Positions 1 through 6,634 of a DNA stretch of 7,321 bases are shown in pieces (position 1 is the first letter of the stretch; each line of letters begins with the position of its first letter). A program made the translations under genes and the position numbers. Source of the stretch: Gemmatimonadota bacterium. GTDB lineage: Bacteria > Gemmatimonadota > Gemmatimonadetes > Gemmatimonadales > GWC2-71-9. The notes under the pieces were generated by a model, which was not told the origin of the DNA, searched no databases, and saw nothing but the letters and a program-made list of their open reading frames with translations. The stretch covers positions 1 through 7,321 of the forward strand of contig QHUD01000034.1 of NCBI GenBank assembly GCA_003221085.1, read 5' to 3'.

Positions 1-590
1 TGGGACGCCGCGAGCGTGAGATCCGCGATCATTTCCATCTGTCGGCGGGGATGACCATGAAGAACCTCGAGCCCTACGCGGCGGACCTGATGACCGCGCC
101 AGACGAGGGGTCGGCGCTCGCCGCGTACGCCGACTCGCTGTGGGACCCGAGTCTCACCTGGGACGTGATCGGGTGGCTGCGCTCCATCACGCGGCTGCCG
201 CTCGTCCTCAAGGGCATTCTCACGGCGGACGACGCGCGCCGCGCCGTGGAGCACGGCGTCGCCGCCATCATCGTGTCGAATCACGGCGGGCGCCAGCTCG
301 ACACCGTGGTGAGCAGTTGCGAGGCGCTCCCAGCGGTTGTAGACGCGGTAGCGGCACGCGGCGAGGTCCTGGTCGACGGCGGCATCCGGCGCGGCACACA
401 CGTCTTGAAGGCGCTGGCCCTGGGAGCCCAAGCGGTCTTGATCGGTCGACCGTACCTGTGGGGCCTCGCGGTCGACGGCGAAGCCGGCGTCCGTCATGTG
501 CTGGAGCTGCTGCGCGCTGAGCTGGCGCTCGCCATGGCCCTCGCAGGCTGCCCGAATGTCAGCCGCATCGGGCGGACCCTGGTCGCCTGA
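1..590 (+). CDS. FMN-dependent alpha-hydroxy-acid oxidase/dehydrogenase, C-terminal part (5' end outside window)
   Basis: This is the C-terminal half, about 195 residues, of a family whose members are usually about 360-390 residues (lactate, glycolate and mandelate oxidases or dehydrogenases). They are FMN TIM barrels that oxidise 2-hydroxy acids to 2-oxo acids. The reading frame is open from base 3, so the first visible ATG at 51 is internal. Just before it the frame encodes GRREREIRD, which matches the conserved GRRExDxR segment. Further along are PLVLKGI (Lys codon 210-212, FMN contact), SNHGGRQLD (catalytic His codon 282-284, substrate-binding Arg 291-293), and the phosphate-binding LVDGGIRRG and LIGRPYLWGL. 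All key residues of this half are present. The substrate cannot be told from this fragment. The stop is at 588-590, and the next gene on the same strand starts 59 bases later. Confidence 0.93.
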   Translation, partial: GRREREIRDHFHLSAGMTMKNLEPYAADLMTAPDEGSALAAYADSLWDPSLTWDVIGWLRSITRLPLVLKGILTADDARRAVEHGVAAIIVSNHGGRQLDTVVSSCEALPAVVDAVAARGEVLVDGGIRRGTHVLKALALGAQAVLIGRPYLWGLAVDGEAGVRHVLELLRAELALAMALAGCPNVSRIGRTLVA

Positions 591-649
591 GGTGAAACAA
601 CCTTTTCACAGCCCCCGTTGTCTAAACCGGAAACCTCCGAAGGCTTGTC

Positions 650-3193
650 ATGCTCCTGGGCTTGCCGCTCCTCGCCACCGTCACGCTTGCCCTTCAGGTT
701 CCCGACCCGCGGCCGCAACACCCCTCTGATCCGGCGCTGCTCCCGCCGACCAGCGTCGTCGCCACGCGCGCCGCTCAGCCCCCCGTCATCGACGGGCGCG
801 ACGACGATGCGGTGTGGCGGGAGGCCCTGCCGATCACCGGCTTTCAGGAATGGCGGCCCAGCGAGGGCGGACCGCCCAAGCTCCCGACCGAAGCAAAAAT
901 CGCCTACGATGCGGCCAATCTGTACGTGTTCGTCCGCGCTTTCGACCCGCACCCCGACAGCATCATCACGGTGCTCGCCCGGCGCGACTACTTCGTGCCC
1001 ACCGACATGATCTGGCTGTTCCTGGATTCGTATCACGATCGCCGCACCGGCTATGAATTCGGCGTCAACCCGTCGGGCGTGAAGCTGGACGCGCAGATCT
1101 ACAACGACGGCAATGAGGACTTCGCCTGGGACGCCGTGTGGGATGTCGCGACCCGCGTCGATTCCCTCGGCTGGACCGCCGAGTTCCGCATCCCCCTGTC
1201 CCAGCTGCGCTACGGACGCCAAAAGCGCCACACTTTCGGCCTCATTATCGATCGGGATTTGTACCGCTACGCCCAGCGCGTGAGCTGGCCGCTGCTACGC
1301 CAGTCCAAGGCGGGGTTCGTGTCGCAATTCGGCGATGTCGACGGGTTCGACGACCTCGAGGCGCCGCGCCGGCTCGAGGCCGCCCCCTACGTGGTGACCA
1401 AGAACGTGTCGGAGTTTACCCCAACAGGCATCGGTCGCACGCAGGACGTGGCCATGGGTGGCGACATGAAGTACCGCGTCGCGTCGAACCTCACGCTCGA
1501 CGCGACGTTCAACCCCGACTTCGGGCAGGTCGAGGCCGATCCGGGCGTCCTGAACCTCACCGCGTTCGAGACGTTCTTCCGGGAGCAGCGGCCCTTCTTC
1601 GTCGCGGGACGTGGGCTGTTCCAGTTCGACGTGAACTGCACCGCGGTGAACGACTGCAACACGGGCGAAGGGCTGGTGTACTCGCGGCGCATCGGGCGCG
1701 CTCCCGAGCTTGCAGGCACCTACAACGACACCACGTCGGCTGCGTTCACGCGGATCCTCGGCGCGGGCAAGCTCACCGGGCGGCTGCCGAGTGGGCTCAC
1801 GATCGGCGTGCTCGATGCCGTGACCCAGCACGTCACGGGCGTGGGCGGCGCGACGATCGAGCCGACCAGCAACTACGGCGTGGTGCGGCTGCGCCAGGAC
1901 CTGCGGGGGGGCGAGAGCAGCATCGGCGGCATCGTCACCGCGGTGAACCGGGGCAACGACTCGTGGACGTCGCAATACCTGCGCAGCAGCGCCTACGTGG
2001 GCGCCGTGGATTTCCGCCACCGCTTCCCCGGCCGCACTTACGAGATTTCAGGGTCGCTCGACCTGACCCGCGTGGCGGGAACCGATTCGGCGATCGCCCT
2101 CACGCAGCGTGACGCGGCGCACTACTACCAGCGTCCCGATGCGCTCCGGTACGACCCGACGCGCACATCGCTCTCCGGAAGCGACGCGGCGCTGCAGTTC
2201 GGCAAAGTGGCGGGCGCGCATGTCATGTTCCAGACGGGCTACGAGCGCCGTTCCGCCGGCTTCGAGATCAACGACCTGGGCTACCTGCAGCGCGCCGACC
2301 AGCAGGCGTGGAGCACGTGGGTGGGATTCTTCGACCGCCACCAGCGCGCCCTGTACCAGCGGTTCCAATGGAATTTCAACTGGTGGCAGTACTGGACGAC
2401 GGCGGGGCTGCCCGAGGAGCGGGCGTTCAATACCAACACGCACACGACGTTCCGCAACACCTGGTCATTCCACGTCGGAGGCACGGTGGGCCAGCTGGGG
2501 GAGACCTATTGCTACTCCTGCGCCCGCGGCGGGCCGGCGGTGCGCCAGGATCCCTACTTCGCGCCCTGGGCCGGCCTGAACGGCGACGACCGCAAGGCGA
2601 TCGTGCCGTACTTCTGGGTCAACTACTGGGGGGGAGACGGCGGCCGGTCGCACAGCATCAACCTGATGCCCGAGGTCGATTTCAAGCTGGCGTCGCGCGT
2701 CACCGCGGCGATCATCCCCAACTACACCCGCACCAGCAACGCGGTGCAGCCGCTCGGGCTGCACGACACCCGCTACGTGTTCGCTCACCTCGAGCAGAAG
2801 CAGCTCGGCGTGACCATGCGCTTCACGTACCCGTTCACAGCCAGCGCGACCCTGCAGGTATACGCCCAGCCGTTCGTCTCGAAGGGGACCTACAGCAACG
2901 TGCGGCAGCTGTCCCCCACGCCGCGCGCCGCAGACTTCGCCAGTCGCTACGTGCCGGACACGGTCGTCGTCGACAACCCCGGCGGGTTCAACTACAAGCA
3001 GTTCCGGTCGAACGTCGTGTTCCGCTGGGAGTACCGGCCCGGCTCGACCCTGTTCGTGATCTGGAGCCAGGGGCGGCAGGGGTCCACCGGCGTCGAGGGC
3101 ACGCGTGGCTTCGGCGGCGACATCGGCGATCTGTTTGACCTCCGGCCCGACAACAGCTTTCTGGTGAAGCTCTCCTACTGGATCAACAGGTAA
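650..3193 (+). CDS. DUF5916 outer-membrane protein with N-terminal CBM9-like domain
   Basis: This 847-residue exported protein has three parts. Residues 1 to about 16 form a hydrophobic signal-like segment. A carbohydrate-binding family 9-like beta-sandwich spans about 45-235 (PPVIDGRDDDAVW, then IAYDAANLYVFVRAFD, then GWTAEFRIPLSQLRY). From about 245 a DUF5916 region begins, with the hallmark NPDFGQVEADPGVLNLTAFE at 288-307 followed by REQRPFFVAG. The C-terminal half is rich in aromatic, alternating strands and ends in LVKLSYWINR, as expected of an outer-membrane barrel. Two cysteine pairs (330/336 and 621/624) could form disulfides. ATG 650 has a modest GAAGG ribosome site at 639-643. The signal n-region carries no positive charge, whereas the in-frame codons just upstream, back to a TAA at 623, encode Arg-Arg but offer no ATG, GTG or TTG. 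DUF5916 has no firm function. Binding or uptake of glycans or peptides is only a guess. Confidence 0.9.
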   Translation: MLLGLPLLATVTLALQVPDPRPQHPSDPALLPPTSVVATRAAQPPVIDGRDDDAVWREALPITGFQEWRPSEGGPPKLPTEAKIAYDAANLYVFVRAFDPHPDSIITVLARRDYFVPTDMIWLFLDSYHDRRTGYEFGVNPSGVKLDAQIYNDGNEDFAWDAVWDVATRVDSLGWTAEFRIPLSQLRYGRQKRHTFGLIIDRDLYRYAQRVSWPLLRQSKAGFVSQFGDVDGFDDLEAPRRLEAAPYVVTKNVSEFTPTGIGRTQDVAMGGDMKYRVASNLTLDATFNPDFGQVEADPGVLNLTAFETFFREQRPFFVAGRGLFQFDVNCTAVNDCNTGEGLVYSRRIGRAPELAGTYNDTTSAAFTRILGAGKLTGRLPSGLTIGVLDAVTQHVTGVGGATIEPTSNYGVVRLRQDLRGGESSIGGIVTAVNRGNDSWTSQYLRSSAYVGAVDFRHRFPGRTYEISGSLDLTRVAGTDSAIALTQRDAAHYYQRPDALRYDPTRTSLSGSDAALQFGKVAGAHVMFQTGYERRSAGFEINDLGYLQRADQQAWSTWVGFFDRHQRALYQRFQWNFNWWQYWTTAGLPEERAFNTNTHTTFRNTWSFHVGGTVGQLGETYCYSCARGGPAVRQDPYFAPWAGLNGDDRKAIVPYFWVNYWGGDGGRSHSINLMPEVDFKLASRVTAAIIPNYTRTSNAVQPLGLHDTRYVFAHLEQKQLGVTMRFTYPFTASATLQVYAQPFVSKGTYSNVRQLSPTPRAADFASRYVPDTVVVDNPGGFNYKQFRSNVVFRWEYRPGSTLFVIWSQGRQGSTGVEGTRGFGGDIGDLFDLRPDNSFLVKLSYWINR

Positions 3194-3211
3194 GGGTCGG
3201 CCGGCCGTCGC

Positions 3212-3240
3212 TTGACGCCGTCGGCGCTCGGGAATATAAA
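3212..3240 (+). promoter_or_regulatory. Near-consensus sigma70-type promoter for the kinase-like gene
   Basis: TTGACG (3212-3217) and TATAAA (3235-3240) are separated by exactly 17 bases. Each box differs from consensus at one position. The pair lies in the 54-base gap after the DUF5916 stop. Transcription would be expected to begin about 6-8 bases after the -10 box, at about 3246-3248, which coincides with the ATG at 3248. Use of this promoter would therefore give a leaderless or nearly leaderless mRNA. It would also rule out the in-frame TTG at 3212 as the translation start, because that TTG is part of the -35 box. There is no experimental support. Confidence 0.6.
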
Positions 3241-3247
3241 GGGAGCG

Positions 3248-4426
3248 ATGACCGCCGAGGACGTCGCTGCCCAGCTGGCGCGCGAGCGGGCCCTGAGGCA
3301 GACCGAGAAGATGGAGACGGTCGGCCGGCTGACGGGCGCCATCGCCCAGCAGTTCAACGAGCTCCTCAACGCCATCCTTACGCGCAGCGCCGCACTGGCC
3401 CAGGTGCTGCCTCCGAACCGCGACCTCGATGCGCTGAAGGACACGGCCCAGCGCGGGGCCGAGCTCGTACAGCGGCTGCTGGGCTTCAGCCGTCACCGCG
3501 TGCTCGACCTCCAGCCGCTGATCCTCACCGAGTTCGTGCGCGACGCACTCGACGCCCTGCGCCGCGGGCTTCCGGCCAATATCGAGGTCCAGTTCGAGGC
3601 GGACGAGGAAGCGGGCGTGGTCGAAGCCGATCCCGCAGCCGTGAAGCAGATCCTGCTGCACCTGGTGACCAACGCCCGGGACGCCATGCCGAAGGGCGGC
3701 ACGCTGCACGTCGAGGTCCGGCGCGCGCGCCTGGGCGCCGCGGATCGCCCGCTCCACGCCTGGGTCGAGCCCGGATCCTACGTCAGCGTCGCCCTGAGTG
3801 ACACCGGCGTGGGCATGGACGCACAGACCCTGGCTCGAGTCTTCGAGCCGTTCTTCACCACCAAACCCGTGGGCGTCGGCACCGGCCTCGGCATGTCGAT
3901 GGCGTACGGCCTCGTGAAACAGCACCGCGGGTACCTCCACATCTACAGCGAGGTCGGGCAGGGGACCACGGCCAAGGTGTACTTCCCGGCCATCCGGGAT
4001 CAGGGCATATCGGCGCTCGAGGAAGCGGCCGACGAGCGCCTGCCCGGCGGGACGGAAACGATCCTGCTGGTGGAAGACGATCAGACGATGCGGCTGGCCG
4101 CGCAGCAGCTCCTGTCGAAGGTCGGCTACCGGGTCATCACCGCCGTCGACGGCGAGCAGGGACTCGACGCCTTCCGCACCCACCGCGCGGACCTTCAGCT
4201 CGTGATCACCGACGTCGTGATGCCGAAGCTCAGCGGGTTCGACATGTACGAGGTCATCCGGGGAGAGTCGCGCGGGGTGAGGGTCTTGTTCATGAGCGGC
4301 TTTCCCGCGCCGAACTTCCGGAAGACCGTGGGTCAGGATCCCGGCGTGGCGTTCGTCACGAAGCCCTGGACCGCGAGCGAGCTGCTCGCGCAGGTGCGGC
4401 AGCTGCTCGAGCTCGCTCAACCATAG
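3248..4426 (+). CDS. Soluble histidine-kinase-like ATPase with C-terminal receiver domain, phosphoacceptor His missing
   Basis: This is a 392-residue protein without membrane segments or a sensory domain. After a short helix (1-21) comes a HisKA-like helical hairpin (about 22-85). Its first helix reads VGRLTGAIAQQFNELL, where the family has GxIAHDFNNLL, so the acceptor His is Gln34 (CAG at 3347-3349) and the next acidic residue is Gln35. HATPase_c (about 125-248) looks intact: Asn142 in the N box, DTGVGM at 185-190, FEPFFTTK at 199-206 and GTGLGM at 211-216. The receiver domain (about 270-390) has Asp277/Asp278, phosphoacceptor Asp322, Ser350 and Lys372. ATG 3248 is preferred over the in-frame TTG 3212 because AAGGGAG lies just upstream and the TTG is part of a promoter -35 box. 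ATP binding is likely. Autophosphorylation by the usual route is unlikely, so it may act as a phosphatase, an allosteric partner, or a receiver fed by another kinase. It is probably co-transcribed with the Smr gene. Confidence 0.9.
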   Translation: MTAEDVAAQLARERALRQTEKMETVGRLTGAIAQQFNELLNAILTRSAALAQVLPPNRDLDALKDTAQRGAELVQRLLGFSRHRVLDLQPLILTEFVRDALDALRRGLPANIEVQFEADEEAGVVEADPAAVKQILLHLVTNARDAMPKGGTLHVEVRRARLGAADRPLHAWVEPGSYVSVALSDTGVGMDAQTLARVFEPFFTTKPVGVGTGLGMSMAYGLVKQHRGYLHIYSEVGQGTTAKVYFPAIRDQGISALEEAADERLPGGTETILLVEDDQTMRLAAQQLLSKVGYRVITAVDGEQGLDAFRTHRADLQLVITDVVMPKLSGFDMYEVIRGESRGVRVLFMSGFPAPNFRKTVGQDPGVAFVTKPWTASELLAQVRQLLELAQP

Positions 4427-4434
4427 GGGCGGTC

Positions 4435-4755
4435 ATGGGCCCGCGAGGCAAAGGTCGCCATCCCGCCTTCGATGCGCGCGACCCACTGCTCGACGCGCGA
4501 GCCGATGGCGAGCTCGACCTGCACGGGTTCGGCGCGATGGAAGCGCGGTCCGCCGTACGCGCCTTCCTCGAGGGCTGGCGGCGCCGTAAGTCCGGTGCCG
4601 TGGTCCATATCATCACGGGGAGAGGGAAGGGCTCGCCCGCTGCACCGGTGTTACGTGGGCTGGTGAAGACTCTGCTGCAGAGTGAGCTGCGGGCGCTGGT
4701 GCGCGAATGGGGTCTGGACGATGGGGAGGGGGGATACAGAGTGAGGGTGCGGTGA
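4435..4755 (+). CDS. Stand-alone Smr-domain protein
   Basis: This 106-residue protein consists almost entirely of one Smr domain, the C-terminal nuclease-like module of MutS2. After a basic N-terminus (1-25) come the two signature motifs: LDLHG at 27-31 and HIITGRGKGS at 58-67. The domain closes with GGYRVRVR (99-106). Stand-alone Smr proteins in other bacteria have DNA- or RNA-nicking or binding activity, and the LDLHG and TGxGxxS loops form the proposed active site. Both are present here, but the substrate cannot be predicted. The ATG lies 8 bases after the stop of the kinase-like gene. Its GGGGCGG ribosome site overlaps that stop, which points to translational coupling. The reading frame ends at a TGA (4753-4755) in a convergent junction. 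Confidence 0.88.
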   Translation: MGPRGKGRHPAFDARDPLLDARADGELDLHGFGAMEARSAVRAFLEGWRRRKSGAVVHIITGRGKGSPAAPVLRGLVKTLLQSELRALVREWGLDDGEGGYRVRVR

Positions 4756-4772
4756 GTCGGCCCCACTCACTT

Positions 4773-4786
4773 CGGGCGCAAGCCCG
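4773..4786. terminator. Short GC hairpin with GCAA loop between convergent genes
   Basis: CGGGC (4773-4777), loop GCAA (4778-4781) and GCCCG (4782-4786) form a perfect 5-bp stem capped by a GNRA-type tetraloop. It could be extended by two weak G-T pairs at 4771-4772 with 4787-4788. It sits in the 36-base gap where the Smr gene and the leftward operon meet, where a bidirectional terminator would be expected. Neither strand has a real T tract after it, so intrinsic termination is doubtful. Confidence 0.33.
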
Positions 4787-4791
4787 GGGTT

Positions 4792-5328
4792 CTACTTCCG
4801 CTCGGGAGGTCCCTCCGGGTGCCGCGGTTGCTCGGTCGCAATGTAGGTGACGGCGTCCCACGCGTTGTGAATGCCGATGAAGAGGAGGAGCAGCGCCGTC
4901 GTCCCAATGACCAAGAGGCAGTGCCCGGGATCGCGCCCGAGGGCGAGCGCCGCCACCAGCAGTGCGACATACCCGATGAGCGGAAAGGTGAAGTGCCAGA
5001 GCCAGTCTTCCATCACGGGCACGTAGCCCTTCTGGCCGCGCGCCCGCCTGATCACGACCATCATGTACACGATTCCCGCCACGCCCGTGGCGGCGAGTGC
5101 GAGCCCGGCATTCGGGATCGCCCGCCAGGGCACGCTCAGGATCGCCGAGATGAGCAGGACGGCGCAGAAGTGGACGATGGTCGGCGTGCCGAAGGCGCCT
5201 ACCTCCGGGCCACGCAGCGAGCGGGCCTCCGCGCCCAGTACGACCACCACGAATTGCAGGCCCGTCAGCGCCGCGGCGGACGAGCCGATGATGACGTAGA
5301 AGCTTTCCCACGCGCTGAATGGCGACAC
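4792..5328 (-). CDS. Five-helix integral membrane protein of unknown function
   Basis: I do not recognise a named family. The 178-residue product, counted from the GTG at 5328, has about five hydrophobic segments (about 10-32, 48-68, 74-94, 111-131 and 136-155) separated by short loops, and a hydrophilic tail rich in Pro, Glu and Arg. Motifs likely to be conserved are the N-terminal AWESFYVIIGSSAAALTGLQ, HFCAVLL in helix 2, and IHNAWDAVTY at the end of helix 5. The frame can also start at TTG 5352, giving 186 residues, but that start has no purine-rich site. The GTG has GGAG nine bases upstream and puts the conserved segment near the N-terminus, so I prefer it. It lies downstream of cutC, 17 to 41 bases away depending on the start, and is probably co-transcribed. 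Nothing visible points to a transport or enzymatic residue set. Confidence 0.8.
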   Translation of the reverse strand: MSPFSAWESFYVIIGSSAAALTGLQFVVVVLGAEARSLRGPEVGAFGTPTIVHFCAVLLISAILSVPWRAIPNAGLALAATGVAGIVYMMVVIRRARGQKGYVPVMEDWLWHFTFPLIGYVALLVAALALGRDPGHCLLVIGTTALLLLFIGIHNAWDAVTYIATEQPRHPEGPPERK

Positions 5329-5369
5329 GGCGGTTGGCTCCACGACGAGCAATGTACCCGAGGTGTCGC

Positions 5370-6122
5370 CTAGACGTTAGCCAGCATGGCAACCACCCGC
5401 CGAATCCGGTCCGCGTCCGTCACATTCCACTCGTACTCGCTCCGCGGCGCCGCGGCGCCGATCACGACCTCCGGGGCGCGAAACGTCATGCCGCTCTGGT
5501 GCGGCGCCGCGCCCGTGAGGTGCAGCTCGGTCACGCCGGTGGCGCGCACCAGGGTGGCCACATTTTCCTCCGTGACGCCGCCCCCGGGAAGAATGCCGAT
5601 GCGGCCGGCCGCCTGACGCACCAACCCCGCAATCGCCGCCGCGCCCTCCGGCGCGGTCGCCGCCTGCCCCGAGGTGAGCACGCGCTCCACGCCGAGCGCG
5701 ATCAGCGTCTCGAGCGCACGGCCGGCATCACGGCAAACGTCGAACGCGCGGTGAAACGTCACCCGGAGCGGTCGGGCGGCGGCGACGAGCTCGCGGGTCC
5801 GGTCCGCGTCGATCTCCCCATCCGCGCGTAGCGCTCCCGTCACGATGCCCTCCACACCGGCTTCCTTGGCGCGGCGAATGTCCTCGAGCATCACCGCGAG
5901 CTCGGCGGCCGAGTAGAGAAAGTCGCCCCCGCGCGGTCGCAGCAGCACGAAGATGGGGATGTCCAGCCGCTCGCGGCAGACCGCGAGCGTGCCCGCGGAC
6001 GGTGTGGTGCCGCCCTCAATCAGGTTGGCGCAGAGTTCGATCCGGTGCGCGCCGCCGCGGGCGGCGGCGAGCGCGGATTCGATGGAGTCGACGCAGGCTT
6101 CGACGAGGATCGGAGCGGGCAT
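5370..6122 (-). CDS. cutC: CutC-family TIM-barrel protein
   Basis: This 250-residue protein is the normal length for CutC (E. coli 248). Family motifs run along the whole chain: EACVDSIESA at 8-17, RIELCANLIEGGTTPS at 27-42, LLRPRGGDF at 60-68, GALRADGEID at 96-105, VTFHRAFD at 121-128, LTSGQ at 149-153, ILPGGG at 177-182 and LHLTGAA at 200-206. It is cytoplasmic, with no signal peptide. The family is labelled copper homeostasis, but the E. coli copper phenotype was later attributed to the MicL small RNA made from the cutC 3' region, so the biochemical role is open. The barrel layout suggests an enzyme. The ATG at 6122-6120 lacks a clear ribosome site (CTTCTCCCC precedes it), but no better start keeps the first conserved strand. 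It is the middle gene of the leftward unit, 42 bases after the small basic protein. Confidence 0.93.
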   Translation of the reverse strand: MPAPILVEACVDSIESALAAARGGAHRIELCANLIEGGTTPSAGTLAVCRERLDIPIFVLLRPRGGDFLYSAAELAVMLEDIRRAKEAGVEGIVTGALRADGEIDADRTRELVAAARPLRVTFHRAFDVCRDAGRALETLIALGVERVLTSGQAATAPEGAAAIAGLVRQAAGRIGILPGGGVTEENVATLVRATGVTELHLTGAAPHQSGMTFRAPEVVIGAAAPRSEYEWNVTDADRIRRVVAMLANV

Positions 6123-6164
6123 GGGGAGAAGCTAATCGGGTCGTGGGCACGTCCGTGGTCCGGC

Positions 6165-6467
6165 TCAGTCGGACTCGTCCGCGTCCTCACCCAGCTGCTC
6201 CACCGCCAGCCGCAAGCGCGCGACCGCCGTCTCGAGCAGCCACCGGTCCACGTCGAGGAGTATGCCCTGATCCAGGGCGTAGGTCAGCAGGCCGAGCGCC
6301 GCGTGGATCTGGTCACCGGCGGTCTCCAGCTCCATGCGCCGCTTGAGCCCGGTGCGGCGCTGGCTACCCTTGCGACGCTCGAGCTCGACCGGCGCCTGTT
6401 GCTTCCGGCGATCGCCCCCGCCGCGTCGATCGGATCTGCCTCGGCGATTTTTGCGTTCGGCGGCCAT
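6165..6467 (-). CDS. Small charge-segregated protein with Arg-Arg hexad repeats, function unknown
   Basis: I do not recognise this 100-residue protein. The N-terminal 44 residues are low-complexity and strongly basic, with 18 Arg or Lys among residues 5-44, and carry six RR pairs at regular spacing. Residues 45-92 look like two amphipathic helices (METE-like start, then LGLLTYALDQGILLDVDRWLLETAVARLRLAVEQ-type leucine pattern), and the tail EDADESD is acidic. The C-terminal half shows normal codon use with G/C third bases, which supports a real gene. I chose ATG 6467 because the helical part and repeats follow it directly. The frame stays open upstream to a TTG at 6611 (148 residues), but that extension is featureless and has no ribosome site. 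The ribosome site at 6467 is also weak (GGAG two bases away). A nucleic-acid-binding or scaffold role is a guess from charge alone. Confidence 0.65.
   Translation of the reverse strand: MAAERKNRRGRSDRRGGGDRRKQQAPVELERRKGSQRRTGLKRRMELETAGDQIHAALGLLTYALDQGILLDVDRWLLETAVARLRLAVEQLGEDADESD
6336..6446 (-). repeat. Arg-Arg hexad repeat inside the small basic protein
   Basis: The translated frame has RR at residues 8, 14, 20, 31, 37 and 43. The intervals are 6, 6, 11, 6 and 6, giving two blocks of three hexads split by a spacer (KQQAPVELE). The first block reads RRGRSDRRGGGDRR and the second RRKGSQRRTGLKRR. The repeat is visible at the protein level. The arginine codons vary (CGC, CGA, CGG, CGT), so it is not a recent DNA duplication. 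Confidence 0.7.
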
Positions 6468-6634
6468 GGCTCCGAATCTGCATTGCGGGGACTCCGCGCG
6501 CGAGCCATTTTCTCCCCTCGGCCCGAGAACGGCCTGCTCGGCTTTGCCCTGACGCCTTTGCTCCGACGCCACTCCGATCCGAAGACCGTCCAGCCCGGGT
6601 CCGTACGTCAACCCACTACCGGGAGGATCCCGCC
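6468..6634. other. Divergent intergenic region
   Basis: These 167 bases separate the leftward small-protein, cutC and membrane-protein unit from the rightward lipoprotein gene. Promoters for both must lie here or inside the flanking frames. I find no convincing -35/-10 pair on either strand. A TTGACG on the - strand (6606-6611) has no -10 box at the right distance. No long inverted repeat or riboswitch-like architecture was seen. Confidence 0.5.
6621..6626 (+). promoter_or_regulatory. Ribosome binding site of the lipoprotein gene
   Basis: GGGAGG lies 8 bases before ATG 6635 and is the strongest Shine-Dalgarno match in the window. It fixes the start of the lipoprotein and gives the signal peptide its full length. 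Confidence 0.8.

Noticed and set aside
592..609. GTGAAA / TTTCAC 6-bp hairpin right after the oxidase stop
   Set aside because: The stem is short and AT-rich, and no T tract follows it. This is too weak to call a terminator.
3199..3206. GGCCGGCC palindrome after the DUF5916 stop
   Set aside because: It is an 8-base palindrome without a loop, trivial in DNA of this composition. It gives no terminator structure.
2465..4420. Very long antisense open frame (651 codons) across the DUF5916 3' end and the kinase-like gene
   Set aside because: It mirrors genes with clear domain motifs on the other strand. Long antisense frames are common where third codon positions are G/C. Its translation is low-complexity and shows no recognisable motif.
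6158..6174. GTCCG / CGGAC hairpin over the stop codon of the small basic protein
   Set aside because: It has only 5 bp with a 7-base loop and no T tract, as expected by chance in GC-rich DNA.
6284..6508. 74-codon - strand frame with GGGGAG just before its ATG (6508-6506)
   Set aside because: It overlaps the small RR-repeat gene out of frame and its product is Ser/Arg/Ala-rich shadow sequence. The helical, G/C-third-position frame beside it is more gene-like. The purine run could still serve as a decoy ribosome site.
6606..6611. TTGACG on the - strand, identical to the -35 box at 3212
   Set aside because: No acceptable -10 hexamer lies 16-18 bases downstream, so it is not called a promoter.
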